A DNA stretch of 64,000 nt from Janthinobacterium lividum (lineage in GTDB: Bacteria > Pseudomonadota > Gammaproteobacteria > Burkholderiales > Burkholderiaceae_D), in contig NZ_JAAOLY010000002.1 of assembly GCF_011601275.1 (NCBI RefSeq), positions 310,001 to 374,000 of the forward strand, written 5' to 3'. Below, one piece after another: positions 17,478 to 26,185 of the stretch. Each line of letters begins with the position of its first letter. The stretch's first letter is position 1. The notes beneath the pieces were generated by a model. That model saw only the letters and a program-made list of their open reading frames with translations. It was not told the DNA's origin and did not search any database. The position numbers and the translations under genes were made by a program.

Positions 17478-18623
17478 ATGAAGCACATGCCATGGCGCGA
17501 CTTCTTCGCCCTCGTCGTCAGCATCGGCGTGGTCGGCCTGGGCCTGGGCGCCACCATGCCGCTCACCGCATTGACCCTGCACCAGCGCGGCGTGGGCACG
17601 GACATCATCGGCATGATCACGGCAGTCAGCGCCCTGGGCATCCTGGCCGCCTCGCCATTCGTTTCGCGCTGGGTGGGGCGTTTCGGCGCGCGCGCCACCA
17701 TGCTGGGCGCCGTGTGGGTGGCCTCGCTGGCGACGATCGCCATGCAGTGTACCGACCACCTGCTGGCGTGGAGCGTGCTGCGCTTCCTGTTCGGCGGCGC
17801 CATGGGCGTGCTGTTTACCATCGGCGAAGCGTGGGTAAACCGCCTGGCGCCCGACAATTCGCGCGGACGCGTGGTGGCCATGTACACCACCAGTTTTACG
17901 TTCTTCCAGCTGATCGGTCCTGCCCTCGTGGCGCTGTTCAACGACAAGATCAGCTGGAGCTTTGCCGCCTGCGGCCTGCTGTTTTTGCTGGCCGTGCCCG
18001 GCTTGATGCTGATCTCGAACAGCGGCCCGGAAAGGGAGCCGGAAGAACATGGCGTGAAGTGGACATTGATTCTGCCGCGCATGCCGATGATCGTGCTGGG
18101 CGCCGCCTTCTTCGCCCTGTTCGACACCCTGGCATTGAGCTTGCTGCCGCTGTACGCGATGGAACACGGCATCGGCACGGACCTGGCCCTGCTGTCGGCC
18201 ACCGTGGTGCTGGTGGGCGACACTGGCCTGCAATTCGCACTGGGATGGATGGCCGACCGCTACGGCCGCGCCAAGGTCCACGCGGGCTGCGGCGTGGCCG
18301 TCTGCCTGCTGCTGCCGCTGCTGCCGTTTGCCGTCGGCACGCCATGGCTGTGGTGGACCTTGCTATTGCTGCTGGGCGCGGCGGCGGGCGGCATCTACAT
18401 GCTGGCGCTGGTGGCCTGCGGCGAACGGTTTACAGGACTGTCGCTGACCAGTGCCAGCGCCATCGTCAACGCCACCTGGGGCGTGACCAGCGGCGGCGGC
18501 CCCCTGCTGACAGGGGTGCTGATGCAGTCCGTCGGCGTGAACGCGCTGCCGGCAGTGATGTGGGTATGCGCCGCCATCTTTGTCGGCAGCGCCGTATGGG
18601 AGCGCAGGAAGGGGATCGTGTAG
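17478..18623 (+). CDS. MFS transporter, YcaD-like
   Basis: A 12-helix major facilitator superfamily protein of 381 residues. The TM2-3 loop carries SRWVGRFGARATM and the second-half equivalent is GWMADRYGRAKVH near 250, the two family loops. It resembles the YcaD/YfkF-type putative drug or metabolite exporters; the substrate is unknown. The ATG at 17478 follows a purine-rich ribosome site (GAGGGGG) and gives a normal N-terminus (MKHMPWRDFFALVV); an upstream in-frame start would add an 81-residue non-membrane extension and is rejected. It ends six bases before the convergent anti-sigma gene. Confidence 0.85.
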   Translation: MKHMPWRDFFALVVSIGVVGLGLGATMPLTALTLHQRGVGTDIIGMITAVSALGILAASPFVSRWVGRFGARATMLGAVWVASLATIAMQCTDHLLAWSVLRFLFGGAMGVLFTIGEAWVNRLAPDNSRGRVVAMYTTSFTFFQLIGPALVALFNDKISWSFAACGLLFLLAVPGLMLISNSGPEREPEEHGVKWTLILPRMPMIVLGAAFFALFDTLALSLLPLYAMEHGIGTDLALLSATVVLVGDTGLQFALGWMADRYGRAKVHAGCGVAVCLLLPLLPFAVGTPWLWWTLLLLLGAAAGGIYMLALVACGERFTGLSLTSASAIVNATWGVTSGGGPLLTGVLMQSVGVNALPAVMWVCAAIFVGSAVWERRKGIV

Positions 18624-18629
18624 CTTGCG

Positions 18630-19472
18630 CTACTGCTTCTGCTTTTCCAGGCGCTGCCGCAGTTCTTCGGCCACCGGATAATCGGGATACGCCTGCCGGA
18701 ACGCCATCCATTCCTGCTGCGCCAGGGCGCCCTCGCCTGCCTTGAGCAGGGCGTCGATCTTCACCAGCCACACGGAAGCGTCAAGCTTTGCCGGCGGCGG
18801 CATGGCCAGCGCGCGCTGCACCGGCGCCTGGCGTTGCAGGCCAGATTCAGCCTTCATGGCCGCCTGCTGCTCCATCGCCTCGCGCATTGCCGGCGCCGGC
18901 GCCGGCGGGGGCGGCGGTGCTGGCGGCGCCACTGGTGCTGTCTGAGGCGTGGGAAACGAGACTGGCGCTGGCGGCGCTGTCAGCGGTGCTGGCTCGGCCT
19001 GCGGTGTCGGTCTCGGTGCCATCTTGGCCACCGCGCGCGGTGCCGGTGCCGCTGGCAAAGCTGCGGGTTGCGGCGGTGCCTCAGCCGCCGGCGGCGGAAC
19101 GGACGTGGTAGCAGAAGCGCCAGGTGCCGGCGTCACCTCCGGCGTGACCGGTTCCCCGATCACGGGAAACTGCGCCGGCTTCGATCCGAACCAGTCCACG
19201 CCGATCAGGTTGACCGTCAACAGCACGGCCGCGGCCAGGCCCAGCGGAACACGCCAGCGCGGCAGGGAATCGGGCGTCTTTTTCGCAGGCAGGGTGCGCA
19301 GCACGCCATCGGCGCTGTCGTTCGCGGCCGCCGGCTGGTGCAAGGCTTTTTCCGCGGCCGCCAGAATGGCCGCATCGAGCGCGCTGGAAGGCGCAGGCTG
19401 CGGCAGGCTGGCCAGCAGCGCGTTCAATTCCTCGTCATCGGCTTCGTGCTTGTCTGTATCGTGCGTATTCAT
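18630..19472 (-). CDS. Putative membrane anti-sigma factor with Pro/Ala-rich region
   Basis: A protein of 280 residues without a clear named family. The acidic N-terminal ~70 residues (EELNALLASLPQPAPSSALD) resemble the cytoplasmic end of anti-sigma factors, a single membrane helix follows at 75-95 (VPLGLAAAVLLTVNLIGVDW), then a long Pro/Ala-rich extracytoplasmic stretch to about 225. A short helical C-terminus (VWLVKIDALLKAGEGALAQQ) recalls a TPR-like repeat. No HxxxCxxC zinc anti-sigma motif is visible. Its start overlaps the sigma-factor stop by four bases, the main reason to call it the cognate anti-sigma; this is inference. Confidence 0.65.
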   Translation of the reverse strand: MNTHDTDKHEADDEELNALLASLPQPAPSSALDAAILAAAEKALHQPAAANDSADGVLRTLPAKKTPDSLPRWRVPLGLAAAVLLTVNLIGVDWFGSKPAQFPVIGEPVTPEVTPAPGASATTSVPPPAAEAPPQPAALPAAPAPRAVAKMAPRPTPQAEPAPLTAPPAPVSFPTPQTAPVAPPAPPPPPAPAPAMREAMEQQAAMKAESGLQRQAPVQRALAMPPPAKLDASVWLVKIDALLKAGEGALAQQEWMAFRQAYPDYPVAEELRQRLEKQKQ

Positions 19473-20038
19473 GCCTGTCCTCCCGTGCCGGCCGCGCTAT
19501 CGAGCTGGGCCCGCAATTTCTGCATGGCGTAGCGCAGCCTGCTTTTCACGGTTTCCGCTTCCGCCCCCGTCACCACGGCGATATCCAGGATGCTCATGCC
19601 GCTAAACTGCTGCAGCACCAGTGCTTCTCTTTGCTCGGCTGGCAGAGCGGCGATGGCCGCATGCAGCAGCGCGTGCTGCTGTTTCTGCTCCAGCGACTGC
19701 TGCGGCGACAGTCCATCGTGCGGCGCTTCGTCCCTGCCTTCATCGAATGGCGAGGCTTCCCTCTGGCGCAGGATGTCGATCAGGCGGTTGCGCGCGATCT
19801 GGTACAGATAGGTGCGGAACGCCGCCTGCGGCTGGTAGCCGGCGCGTGCCGCATGCAGGCTGGCCCACGCATCCTGCACGATCTCGTCCACCCACGCTCG
19901 GCGCGGCGCACGCCAGGCCACGAAACGGTACAGGCCCTGGCTATGGCGCCGGTACAATTCGCGAAACGACGGCAGATCGCCAGCGCCGTAGCGCAGCATC
20001 AGGTCTTCATCCGTCGCAGTAATCAGGGTGTCGGGCAT
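19469..20038 (-). CDS. ECF-type RNA polymerase sigma factor
   Basis: A 189-residue sigma-70 family protein with region 2 (about 11-95; AFRTYLYQIARNRLIDILRQ near 73-92) and region 4 (about 123-176; ALPAEQREALVLQQFSGMSI then the HTH segment AEAETVKSRLRYAMQKLRAQ). Region 3 is missing, as in ECF sigma factors. The start at 20038 was chosen because sequence upstream of MPDTLITATDEDLML lacks sigma similarity. It lies 49 bases after a secreted beta-propeller protein gene and overlaps the anti-sigma-like gene by four bases, so all three may be one operon. The stimulus is unknown. Confidence 0.9.
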   Translation of the reverse strand: MPDTLITATDEDLMLRYGAGDLPSFRELYRRHSQGLYRFVAWRAPRRAWVDEIVQDAWASLHAARAGYQPQAAFRTYLYQIARNRLIDILRQREASPFDEGRDEAPHDGLSPQQSLEQKQQHALLHAAIAALPAEQREALVLQQFSGMSILDIAVVTGAEAETVKSRLRYAMQKLRAQLDSAAGTGGQA

Positions 20039-20087
20039 GCGGAGCAGTGTAGCCGAACTGCGCGGCAGCGGCAATTTCCCTGCGCCG

Positions 20088-21995
20088 TCAGCGTACGGTG
20101 GACACAATGGGCGCATAGCTGATGCGGCGTACTTCGCGGATCTGTCCATCCCTGAGCGCCCCTTCCACCAATTCATAGCCGAGCAAGGCGAAGACCCGGC
20201 CCTGCAGGAACAATGGCCGCGCATTGCCATACCAGTCCACGCAGGACGCGCGGCAGCCGTCGTCCGGCACTTGACCCGGCCGAGCCGCCAGCGCGCCCAG
20301 CTCCGTCAACTGCAATCCGCTGTTGCGCAGATACAGGACGGAGGCGGCTGGCTTGTTGAGGCCAGGGCGCTCGTCCGCACCCAGGATGGGCAAGCCGACC
20401 ACACCCTCGCTGGCCGTTTGCGGCTTGTAGAAAAAACCGTGGCTGCGCGACTCGCCCTGCGCCGCGTCGGCGCGGATGTAGCGCGTGGCGATCGCCGCCT
20501 GCGCCCCCAGGCGGATGCTGCTGAAGTGCAGGTTCCTGCCCTGCGCGCCGATCACCACGGCGTCATCGCCCAGCGCCTCGATACGTTCCACGCCATGCGG
20601 CAGGGACAAGGCTTGCACGCTGCCCGCATCGGCCCAGCGCACTGCAAACAGGGGCTGGCGCGGCCAGGCCTGGTCCGCCTTGCGGCGTCCGGCATTGCCA
20701 GGGTTGCCGTACAACAGATACGCGCCCACATAGCGGTTCTGCAAACCGTAGCCGCCACCACCGGGCAGCGCCTTGTAGCTGCTGGCGGGCGCGCTGTCGC
20801 GGCCATCGGAAAACGACGCCAAAGGCACGCGCAGCAAGGCCATGTCGCCGCGCCCCCGCGCGCCATCCCACATGGCGTCGCCCTGGCCTTCGGCGCGCAG
20901 CAGCACGTTCAGGTGGCCATCGCTACTTTCCAGGAACGAGAACTGGTCGACGGGCGCGCCGGCCACCTTCAGGGCGCTGGGCGCGCCGCCATCGAGGGGA
21001 ATGCGGAACACGCCCGAGTCGCTGCCGCGGCGCGTCGTCCACACGAAAACGGATTCGCCCGATACATAAAACACGCGGCCCTGCGGTCCCATCACGGCCG
21101 TCGCTTCGCAGCGCATGTCGCGCTGCGCCAGATCGCACACGGTGACCGTATGCAGGGTCAGGCCGAAGCCCGTTTCTGGTTCTTCATCGGTGCGGTAGAT
21201 GCGCGTGGCCGGGGCGATGCGCTTGAAATCGGACGGCACGGCATCAGGACGCCAGCGCCGCAACGCGGGGAAGCCGCCGAACGGGTCGCCCCGGCGCAAG
21301 TTCAGCGACAGGGGCGAATAGAACACCAGTTTGCCGCCGACCAGCCGGCTCGCATAATTGCGCGACGAGTAATAATCGTTGGAGCGCAAGTGATACGTGG
21401 AACGGTAGGCCAGCTTGCCGTCCCCGTTGACGTCGAACAGGCCGATCTCCGTGCCGCCACGGTTGTAGCTGTAGCCGATCACTACCACCGTGTCGCCATC
21501 GATCAGCATTTCGTCATACCAGCTGCCGGACGGGTCGCTGCCGGGCGCGAACGCGTCGAGCGACGACACGGGCTGCAAGACGTTGCCGCCCACCGCCACC
21601 GTGAACAGCTTGCCGCGCCGGAGCATCACGAGGTGCTTGCCATGCAGCTTGACGATGCCGCCTTCGTCCACGCCCGCCGTCTGCACATTGGTGATGGATT
21701 CGGCAGCTTCTGCCGATGGCGCGGGGGCAGCCTTGGCCGCCATCGGTGCGGGAGAGGCGGGAAAAGCGGGCGGCGGCGCCATGGACTGTGCCGAATACTG
21801 CGCCGTGGCGCGCTGCAGTTTCTGCTGCTTCAGCAGCAACGCCTCCTGACGCGCGTGCAGCTGCTGCAGGTAGCTGCTCAAGGCTTGCTCGCTGGCGAAC
21901 GGCGCCAGGGTCTTGCGCGGCGCCGTGCCGGCGGCGTGGCTGCCTGCCGACAGCAGCAGGGACAGTGTCAATGTGATCTTGAGGGCGCTGGACAT
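20088..21995 (-). CDS. Secreted beta-propeller domain protein
   Basis: A 635-residue exported protein. Residues 1-22 are a signal peptide ending in SAGSHAAG. A short helical, Gln/Leu-rich part follows (LEQ-type, about 30-60), then a Pro/Ala linker, then a long all-beta domain with repeated VFYSP, VFYVSG and FVWTTRRG-type strands that fits the Beta_propel family (COG4880, from memory). Binding partners and function are not known for this family. A palindrome lies about 70 bases before the start. It is followed on the same strand by the ECF sigma gene, which makes a signalling role possible but unproven. Confidence 0.78.
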   Translation of the reverse strand: MSSALKITLTLSLLLSAGSHAAGTAPRKTLAPFASEQALSSYLQQLHARQEALLLKQQKLQRATAQYSAQSMAPPPAFPASPAPMAAKAAPAPSAEAAESITNVQTAGVDEGGIVKLHGKHLVMLRRGKLFTVAVGGNVLQPVSSLDAFAPGSDPSGSWYDEMLIDGDTVVVIGYSYNRGGTEIGLFDVNGDGKLAYRSTYHLRSNDYYSSRNYASRLVGGKLVFYSPLSLNLRRGDPFGGFPALRRWRPDAVPSDFKRIAPATRIYRTDEEPETGFGLTLHTVTVCDLAQRDMRCEATAVMGPQGRVFYVSGESVFVWTTRRGSDSGVFRIPLDGGAPSALKVAGAPVDQFSFLESSDGHLNVLLRAEGQGDAMWDGARGRGDMALLRVPLASFSDGRDSAPASSYKALPGGGGYGLQNRYVGAYLLYGNPGNAGRRKADQAWPRQPLFAVRWADAGSVQALSLPHGVERIEALGDDAVVIGAQGRNLHFSSIRLGAQAAIATRYIRADAAQGESRSHGFFYKPQTASEGVVGLPILGADERPGLNKPAASVLYLRNSGLQLTELGALAARPGQVPDDGCRASCVDWYGNARPLFLQGRVFALLGYELVEGALRDGQIREVRRISYAPIVSTVR

Positions 21996-22064
21996 CGCTT
22001 CTTCTCCGGTTGGCTGGGGTGTCCAACATGAAACGCAGCAGCGCAGAAAAAGGGGTTAAATACA

Positions 22065-22080
22065 CGTGAAAATATTCACG
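22065..22080. promoter_or_regulatory. Palindrome upstream of the beta-propeller gene
   Basis: CGTGAAAATATTCACG is a perfect inverted repeat with six-base arms and an AATA centre. It lies in the 96-base gap before the beta-propeller start, where a dimeric regulator could bind. No T run follows, so it is not a classical terminator. Confidence 0.4.
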
Positions 22081-22091
22081 CAGCGTTCACC

Positions 22092-22715
22092 TTATTCAAA
22101 ACCCCGTATGCGGTCGCCATTGAAATTCGGCAGCCGCCATTCGAAGTGCAGGGCCAGGAAGCGGAACAGGAAACCGGCGCCGATGGACGCCAGCTGCGCC
22201 ACCGAGCTGTCGACCTTGAAGTACAGCAGGCCGACATACAGGCTGCCCGTGAACAGGGCCACGGTGGCATACACTTCGCGCTGCAGCACGAGGGGAATCT
22301 GGTTGCACAGGATATCGCGCAGCAGGCCGCCGAAGACGCCAGTGATCATCCCCGCCAGCACGACAATAGCCGGATGCATCTTGGCCGACATGGCGATGTC
22401 GCAGCCGATCACGCAAAACGCCACCAGGCCCAGTCCATCGACCAGCAGGAAGATGGCGCGCAGATGGTGCAAATAGCGCGCGACGAAGGCCGTGACAATG
22501 GCCGCGCCGATGGTAAACAGCAGGTATTCGGGATGCGCGATCCAGCCCAGCGGATAGTGCCCCAGCAGCACGTCGCGCACGGTGCCGCCACCGAGCGCCG
22601 TGACGGTGCCGATCATGCAGATGCCGAACAAATCCATGCCGCGCCGCATCCCCATGATGGCGCCGGACATCGCTTCGGCGACAATCGCCACCAGGTAAAT
22701 CGTATATAGCAGCAT
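22092..22715 (-). CDS. Trimeric intracellular cation (TRIC)-type channel protein, YadS-like
   Basis: An inner-membrane protein of 207 residues with about seven hydrophobic helices arranged as two repeats. Each repeat carries a glycine-rich, arginine-containing motif: ALGGGTVRDVLLG near 42 and GVFGGLLRDILCN near 127. This is the UPF0126/TRIC family, whose prokaryotic members form potassium-permeable channels; E. coli YadS has also been linked to glycine uptake. It starts four bases after the stop of the penicillin-binding protein gene, so the two are likely co-transcribed, though no functional link is evident. Confidence 0.9.
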   Translation of the reverse strand: MLLYTIYLVAIVAEAMSGAIMGMRRGMDLFGICMIGTVTALGGGTVRDVLLGHYPLGWIAHPEYLLFTIGAAIVTAFVARYLHHLRAIFLLVDGLGLVAFCVIGCDIAMSAKMHPAIVVLAGMITGVFGGLLRDILCNQIPLVLQREVYATVALFTGSLYVGLLYFKVDSSVAQLASIGAGFLFRFLALHFEWRLPNFNGDRIRGFE

Positions 22716-22719
22716 GCTC

Positions 22720-25155
22720 TTATTCTTCCGAAAATGATTTGAGAATTTGTTCGCGTTCGCGCGCTTCGCTCAGGGTGCGCGCTTCATTCGTGCCCGTGCT
22801 GGAGCCGCCATTTCCAGCGCCAGCTTCGCCGTGCGCCATGCGCGTATCCGCACCGCCGCTGCCGCAGCCGACACTGCTGTGGATAAAAGCAAAGTTATCC
22901 TTCAGGCAGTCGCCGGCCAGGTATTCGGCATACACGTAATCGCCGTCGAGCAGGGCCAGGCCTGGCGGTTCGGCCAGTACCTGCTCGCGGCGGCCCTGCA
23001 CGGCCACCTGCATGTAGTCGCGCCAGACGGGCAGCGCCAGGGTGCCGCCGGTGGCATTGCCCAGACTTTTCGGCTGATCGTAGCCGAGCCAGACGACGGA
23101 CACGAGGCCCGACGAATAGCCGGCGAACCAGGCGTCGTAGGCGTTGTTCGAGGTGCCCGTCTTGCCGGCCGCGTCGCCGCGCCCCAGCGCCAGCGCGCCG
23201 CGTCCCGTGCCGCTCTTGACGACGTCGCGCAGCATGCTGTCCATGACGTAGGCATTGCGCGTGGAGATGACTTGCGTACCAGGCGCCGGCTCGCCCTTGG
23301 CGCGCAGCGCCGCATCGCTGAACAGCACTTCGCCGCTGCGGCTGCGCACTTCCTTGATCAGTTTCGGTGGCATCTGCATGCCCCCATTGGCGAACACGGC
23401 ATACGATTGCGCCAGCTGCAGCGGCGTGACGGCGCCCGCGCCCAGCGCCAGCGGCAGCGAGACGGGATTGCGCGCGCCCTCGAAGCCGAAGCGCGTGGCG
23501 TAGTGCTGCACGTAGCCGGGGCCGGCCGCCTGCATCAGGCTGACGGCCACCAGGTTTTTCGAGCGCACGAGGCCGCGCCGCACGCTGATGAAGCCTTCAT
23601 AGTTGTTGCCGTAATTGCGTGGACGCCAAGGCCGTGCGCCCGTTTCCTGCGGCAGCAGCAGGCGCTGCGTGTCGTCGACGGCCGTGCCGGGGAAATATCC
23701 CTTTTCCAGCGCCGCCGAATACACGAAGGGCTTGAAGCTGGAGCCGGGCTGGCGGTAGGCCTGCATCGCGTGATTGTAGTGGTTGCGGTAGAAATCAAAG
23801 CCGCCCGCCATGGCGACGATTTCGCCGCTGTGCGCCTCGACGGAAATGAGCGCGCCTTCCATCTCGGGCAGCTGGCTCACAAGCCAACCCTTCTTTGCCG
23901 CGTCATGCATCACGCGAATCACGCTGCCCGCAACGATGGCGCGCTTGCCATCCCAGGCCAGCTTGCCGCCCAGGCGCGCTTCCGATGCCGTCAGCACGAT
24001 CTCGTCGCCATTACGCAACTGCGCCGTCAGCTGGCGCTTGCCGGCGGTATCGGCCTTGCGCACGAGGGCGGCGCGCAGTTCACCGCTGTCCGGGTAAGGG
24101 GCCAGCTGGCGCGCCACGCTGTCTTCGGAAGCGGCCAGGCGCGCTTCCGGGCCACGGTAGCCGCGCCGCGCCTGCGCGTTCAACAGTCCATCTCGCAGCG
24201 ACTTGTCGGCCGCCCGTTGCGGCGCCATGCGGATGGTCGTCGTCACGTCCAGTCCCATGCTGTAGGCGCCTTCGGGATAGCTTTGCAGGATCAGTTGGCG
24301 CGCTTCCTCGACCGCATACGCGGCCGCATGCACGGAGCTGTTGCGGTCCTTGTTCAGGGCCAGCTTTTCCGCCACGGCGGCCGTGTATTCGGCCGGCGTG
24401 ATGTAGCCCAGTTCGCGCATGCGCTGCAGGATGTAGTGCTGGCGCACGGTGGCACGCTGTGGGTTGGCGACGGGGTTGTAAGCCGATGGCGCCTTCGGCA
24501 AACCGGCCAGCATGGCCGCTTCGGCGATGCTGACGTCGGCCAGTGGCTTGTCGAAATAAATGTTCGAAGCGGCGGAAAAGCCGTAGGAGCGCTCGCCCAG
24601 GTAGATCTGGTTCATATACAGTTCCAGCAGCTTGTCCTTGCCGTAATGCTGTTCCAGCTTGTAGGCGAGCAGCATCTCCGTCAGCTTGCGCTGCACGGTC
24701 TTTTCGCGCGACAGGAAGAAGTCGCGCGCCACCTGCATGGTGATGGTGCTGGCGCCCTGCGCGTGGTGGCCCGTGACGACATTGGCGAGCGTGGCGCGCG
24801 TCAAGCCATAGAAGTCGACGGCGCCATGTTCATAAAAGCGCGCATCCTCGATGGCCAGCAAGGCCTGGCGCATGCGCAGCGGGATATGCTTCAACGGCAA
24901 AAATTCGCGGCGCTCTTCGCCGTATTCGGCCAGCAGCTCGCCTTCGCTCGAAAAAATGCGCAGCGGCAGCGCGGGCTTGTACTGGGCCAGGTGTTCGACG
25001 GCCGGCAAATCCTGCCACGCCTGGCGCAGCCACCAGCCGCCCGCCAGCGCGGCGGCCATGCCCAGGCCCAGGGTCAATCCCAGGCCGAATTTCAGATTGC
25101 GCGCCAGCTTAGACTGGGGCTTGCGGGTGCTGCTGTCGTTCGCTTGTGCTTCCAT
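22720..25155 (-). CDS. Class A penicillin-binding protein (PBP1A family)
   Basis: A bifunctional peptidoglycan synthase of 811 residues. A cytoplasmic tail and one membrane helix (about 22-43) precede the GT51 glycosyltransferase domain with the catalytic Glu in IEDARFYEHGAVDFYG, then GASTITMQVARDFFLS and RKLTEMLLAYKLE. An OB-like insertion follows, then the transpeptidase with the Ser in PGSSFKPFVYSAALEKG, the SKN triad member, and AGKTGTSNNAYDAWFAG. The C-terminal ~50 residues are Gly/Ser/Glu-rich. The start at 25155 has an AAGGAA ribosome site; an upstream in-frame ATG adds 23 residues without one. The usual mrcA neighbours (pil genes) are absent, so it may be an extra PBP1A paralogue. Confidence 0.9.
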   Translation of the reverse strand: MEAQANDSSTRKPQSKLARNLKFGLGLTLGLGMAAALAGGWWLRQAWQDLPAVEHLAQYKPALPLRIFSSEGELLAEYGEERREFLPLKHIPLRMRQALLAIEDARFYEHGAVDFYGLTRATLANVVTGHHAQGASTITMQVARDFFLSREKTVQRKLTEMLLAYKLEQHYGKDKLLELYMNQIYLGERSYGFSAASNIYFDKPLADVSIAEAAMLAGLPKAPSAYNPVANPQRATVRQHYILQRMRELGYITPAEYTAAVAEKLALNKDRNSSVHAAAYAVEEARQLILQSYPEGAYSMGLDVTTTIRMAPQRAADKSLRDGLLNAQARRGYRGPEARLAASEDSVARQLAPYPDSGELRAALVRKADTAGKRQLTAQLRNGDEIVLTASEARLGGKLAWDGKRAIVAGSVIRVMHDAAKKGWLVSQLPEMEGALISVEAHSGEIVAMAGGFDFYRNHYNHAMQAYRQPGSSFKPFVYSAALEKGYFPGTAVDDTQRLLLPQETGARPWRPRNYGNNYEGFISVRRGLVRSKNLVAVSLMQAAGPGYVQHYATRFGFEGARNPVSLPLALGAGAVTPLQLAQSYAVFANGGMQMPPKLIKEVRSRSGEVLFSDAALRAKGEPAPGTQVISTRNAYVMDSMLRDVVKSGTGRGALALGRGDAAGKTGTSNNAYDAWFAGYSSGLVSVVWLGYDQPKSLGNATGGTLALPVWRDYMQVAVQGRREQVLAEPPGLALLDGDYVYAEYLAGDCLKDNFAFIHSSVGCGSGGADTRMAHGEAGAGNGGSSTGTNEARTLSEAREREQILKSFSEE

Positions 25156-25297
25156 GGTGGTATTCCTTGCTGCCAGAAGGCCGCGCGCTGGCGCGCAGCA
25201 CTCCATCAAAGAGGCATTGTGCACTGCAACACATCCATCCTTATGAAAAGTAAGTATTATTTAGTATTGATAAATTTTTCTTATGCAGGTGATGACC

Positions 25298-26185
25298 ATG
25301 GATCTCAATCCCAAGCACACGGAAGCATTCCGCGCCGTCGTTGAAACGGGCAGCTTCGAACAGGCGGCGCTGCGGCTGCACCTGACGTCACCCGCCATTT
25401 CCCAGCGGGTGCGGGCGCTGGAAAGCCAGCTGGGCAATGCCCTGATCGTGCGCAGCCGCCCCGCGCGCGCCACGCGCATGGGCCAGCGCCTGATGCAGTA
25501 TCTGAAACGGGCAAAGCTGCTGGAAGCGGATTTGCAGGCGGAACTGGCGGTGCAGCAAGATGCCCCGCTGACCCTGGTGCTGGCGCTGAACGCGGACTCG
25601 ATGGGCACGTGGTTCTTCCCCGCCCTGTCCGAGGTGCTGATACGCGAGCGCGTACTGCTGGACCTGACCGTGGAAGACCAGGACCACACGTATACCTTGC
25701 TGGAAACGGGCATGGCGATCGGCTGCATCAGCACGGAGCCAAAACCCATGCGCGGCTGCACTGCCGAGCCGCTGGGCGTGATGCGCTACTGGCTGGTGGC
25801 CACGCCGGCGTTCCGCCAGCAGTGGTTCGCGCACGGCCTGACGCGCAAGGCGGCGCGCACGGCGCCCGTCGTCGCCTACACGCGCAAGGACACCCTGCAA
25901 TCGTCGTTCCTGCAAGAGGCGCTGGGGCTGCCCGAAGGGGCCTACCCCTGCCATTACGTGCCGGGTGCCACCTCGCACTTCAACGCCATCCGCTATGGCC
26001 TCGGCTATGGCATGGTGCCCGAGCTGTTATTGAAAGCAAACACGGACGGCGAGCTGGTGGAAATGCTCACGCCCAAGACCCCGGCCGACGTGGCCCTGTA
26101 CTGGCATACGTGGAAGGTGCAGTCGCCGCGCATGGAGCAGTTGTCGCGGCAAATCATCGCGGCGGCGCGCAGCATGCTGAAATAG
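25298..26185 (+). CDS. argP: LysR-family regulator, ArgP-like
   Basis: A 295-residue LysR-type regulator. The winged HTH is at about 5-65 (FRAVVETGSFEQAALRLHLT then SPAISQRVRALESQLGNALI), followed by the effector-binding domain. The C-terminal half matches ArgP/IciA features, such as YWLVATPAFRQQWFAHGLTR and a VPGATSHFNAIRYGLGYGMV block. ArgP controls the lysine/arginine exporter gene argO in relatives, but no exporter is adjacent here; a divergent penicillin-binding protein gene is. The ATG at 25298 has an AGGTGA ribosome site; two upstream in-frame ATGs do not. Its stop adjoins the convergent permease stop with no gap. Confidence 0.82.
   Translation: MDLNPKHTEAFRAVVETGSFEQAALRLHLTSPAISQRVRALESQLGNALIVRSRPARATRMGQRLMQYLKRAKLLEADLQAELAVQQDAPLTLVLALNADSMGTWFFPALSEVLIRERVLLDLTVEDQDHTYTLLETGMAIGCISTEPKPMRGCTAEPLGVMRYWLVATPAFRQQWFAHGLTRKAARTAPVVAYTRKDTLQSSFLQEALGLPEGAYPCHYVPGATSHFNAIRYGLGYGMVPELLLKANTDGELVEMLTPKTPADVALYWHTWKVQSPRMEQLSRQIIAAARSMLK

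Noticed and set aside
20028..22031. 667-codon plus-strand frame opposite the beta-propeller gene
   Set aside because: The minus-strand product has a signal peptide and a recognisable fold; this one has neither.
22747..25344. 865-codon open frame on the plus strand opposite the penicillin-binding protein gene
   Set aside because: It mirrors the real gene in a GC-rich genome; the product is rich in Arg, His, Gln and Ala, with no domain, and the minus-strand protein has all catalytic motifs.
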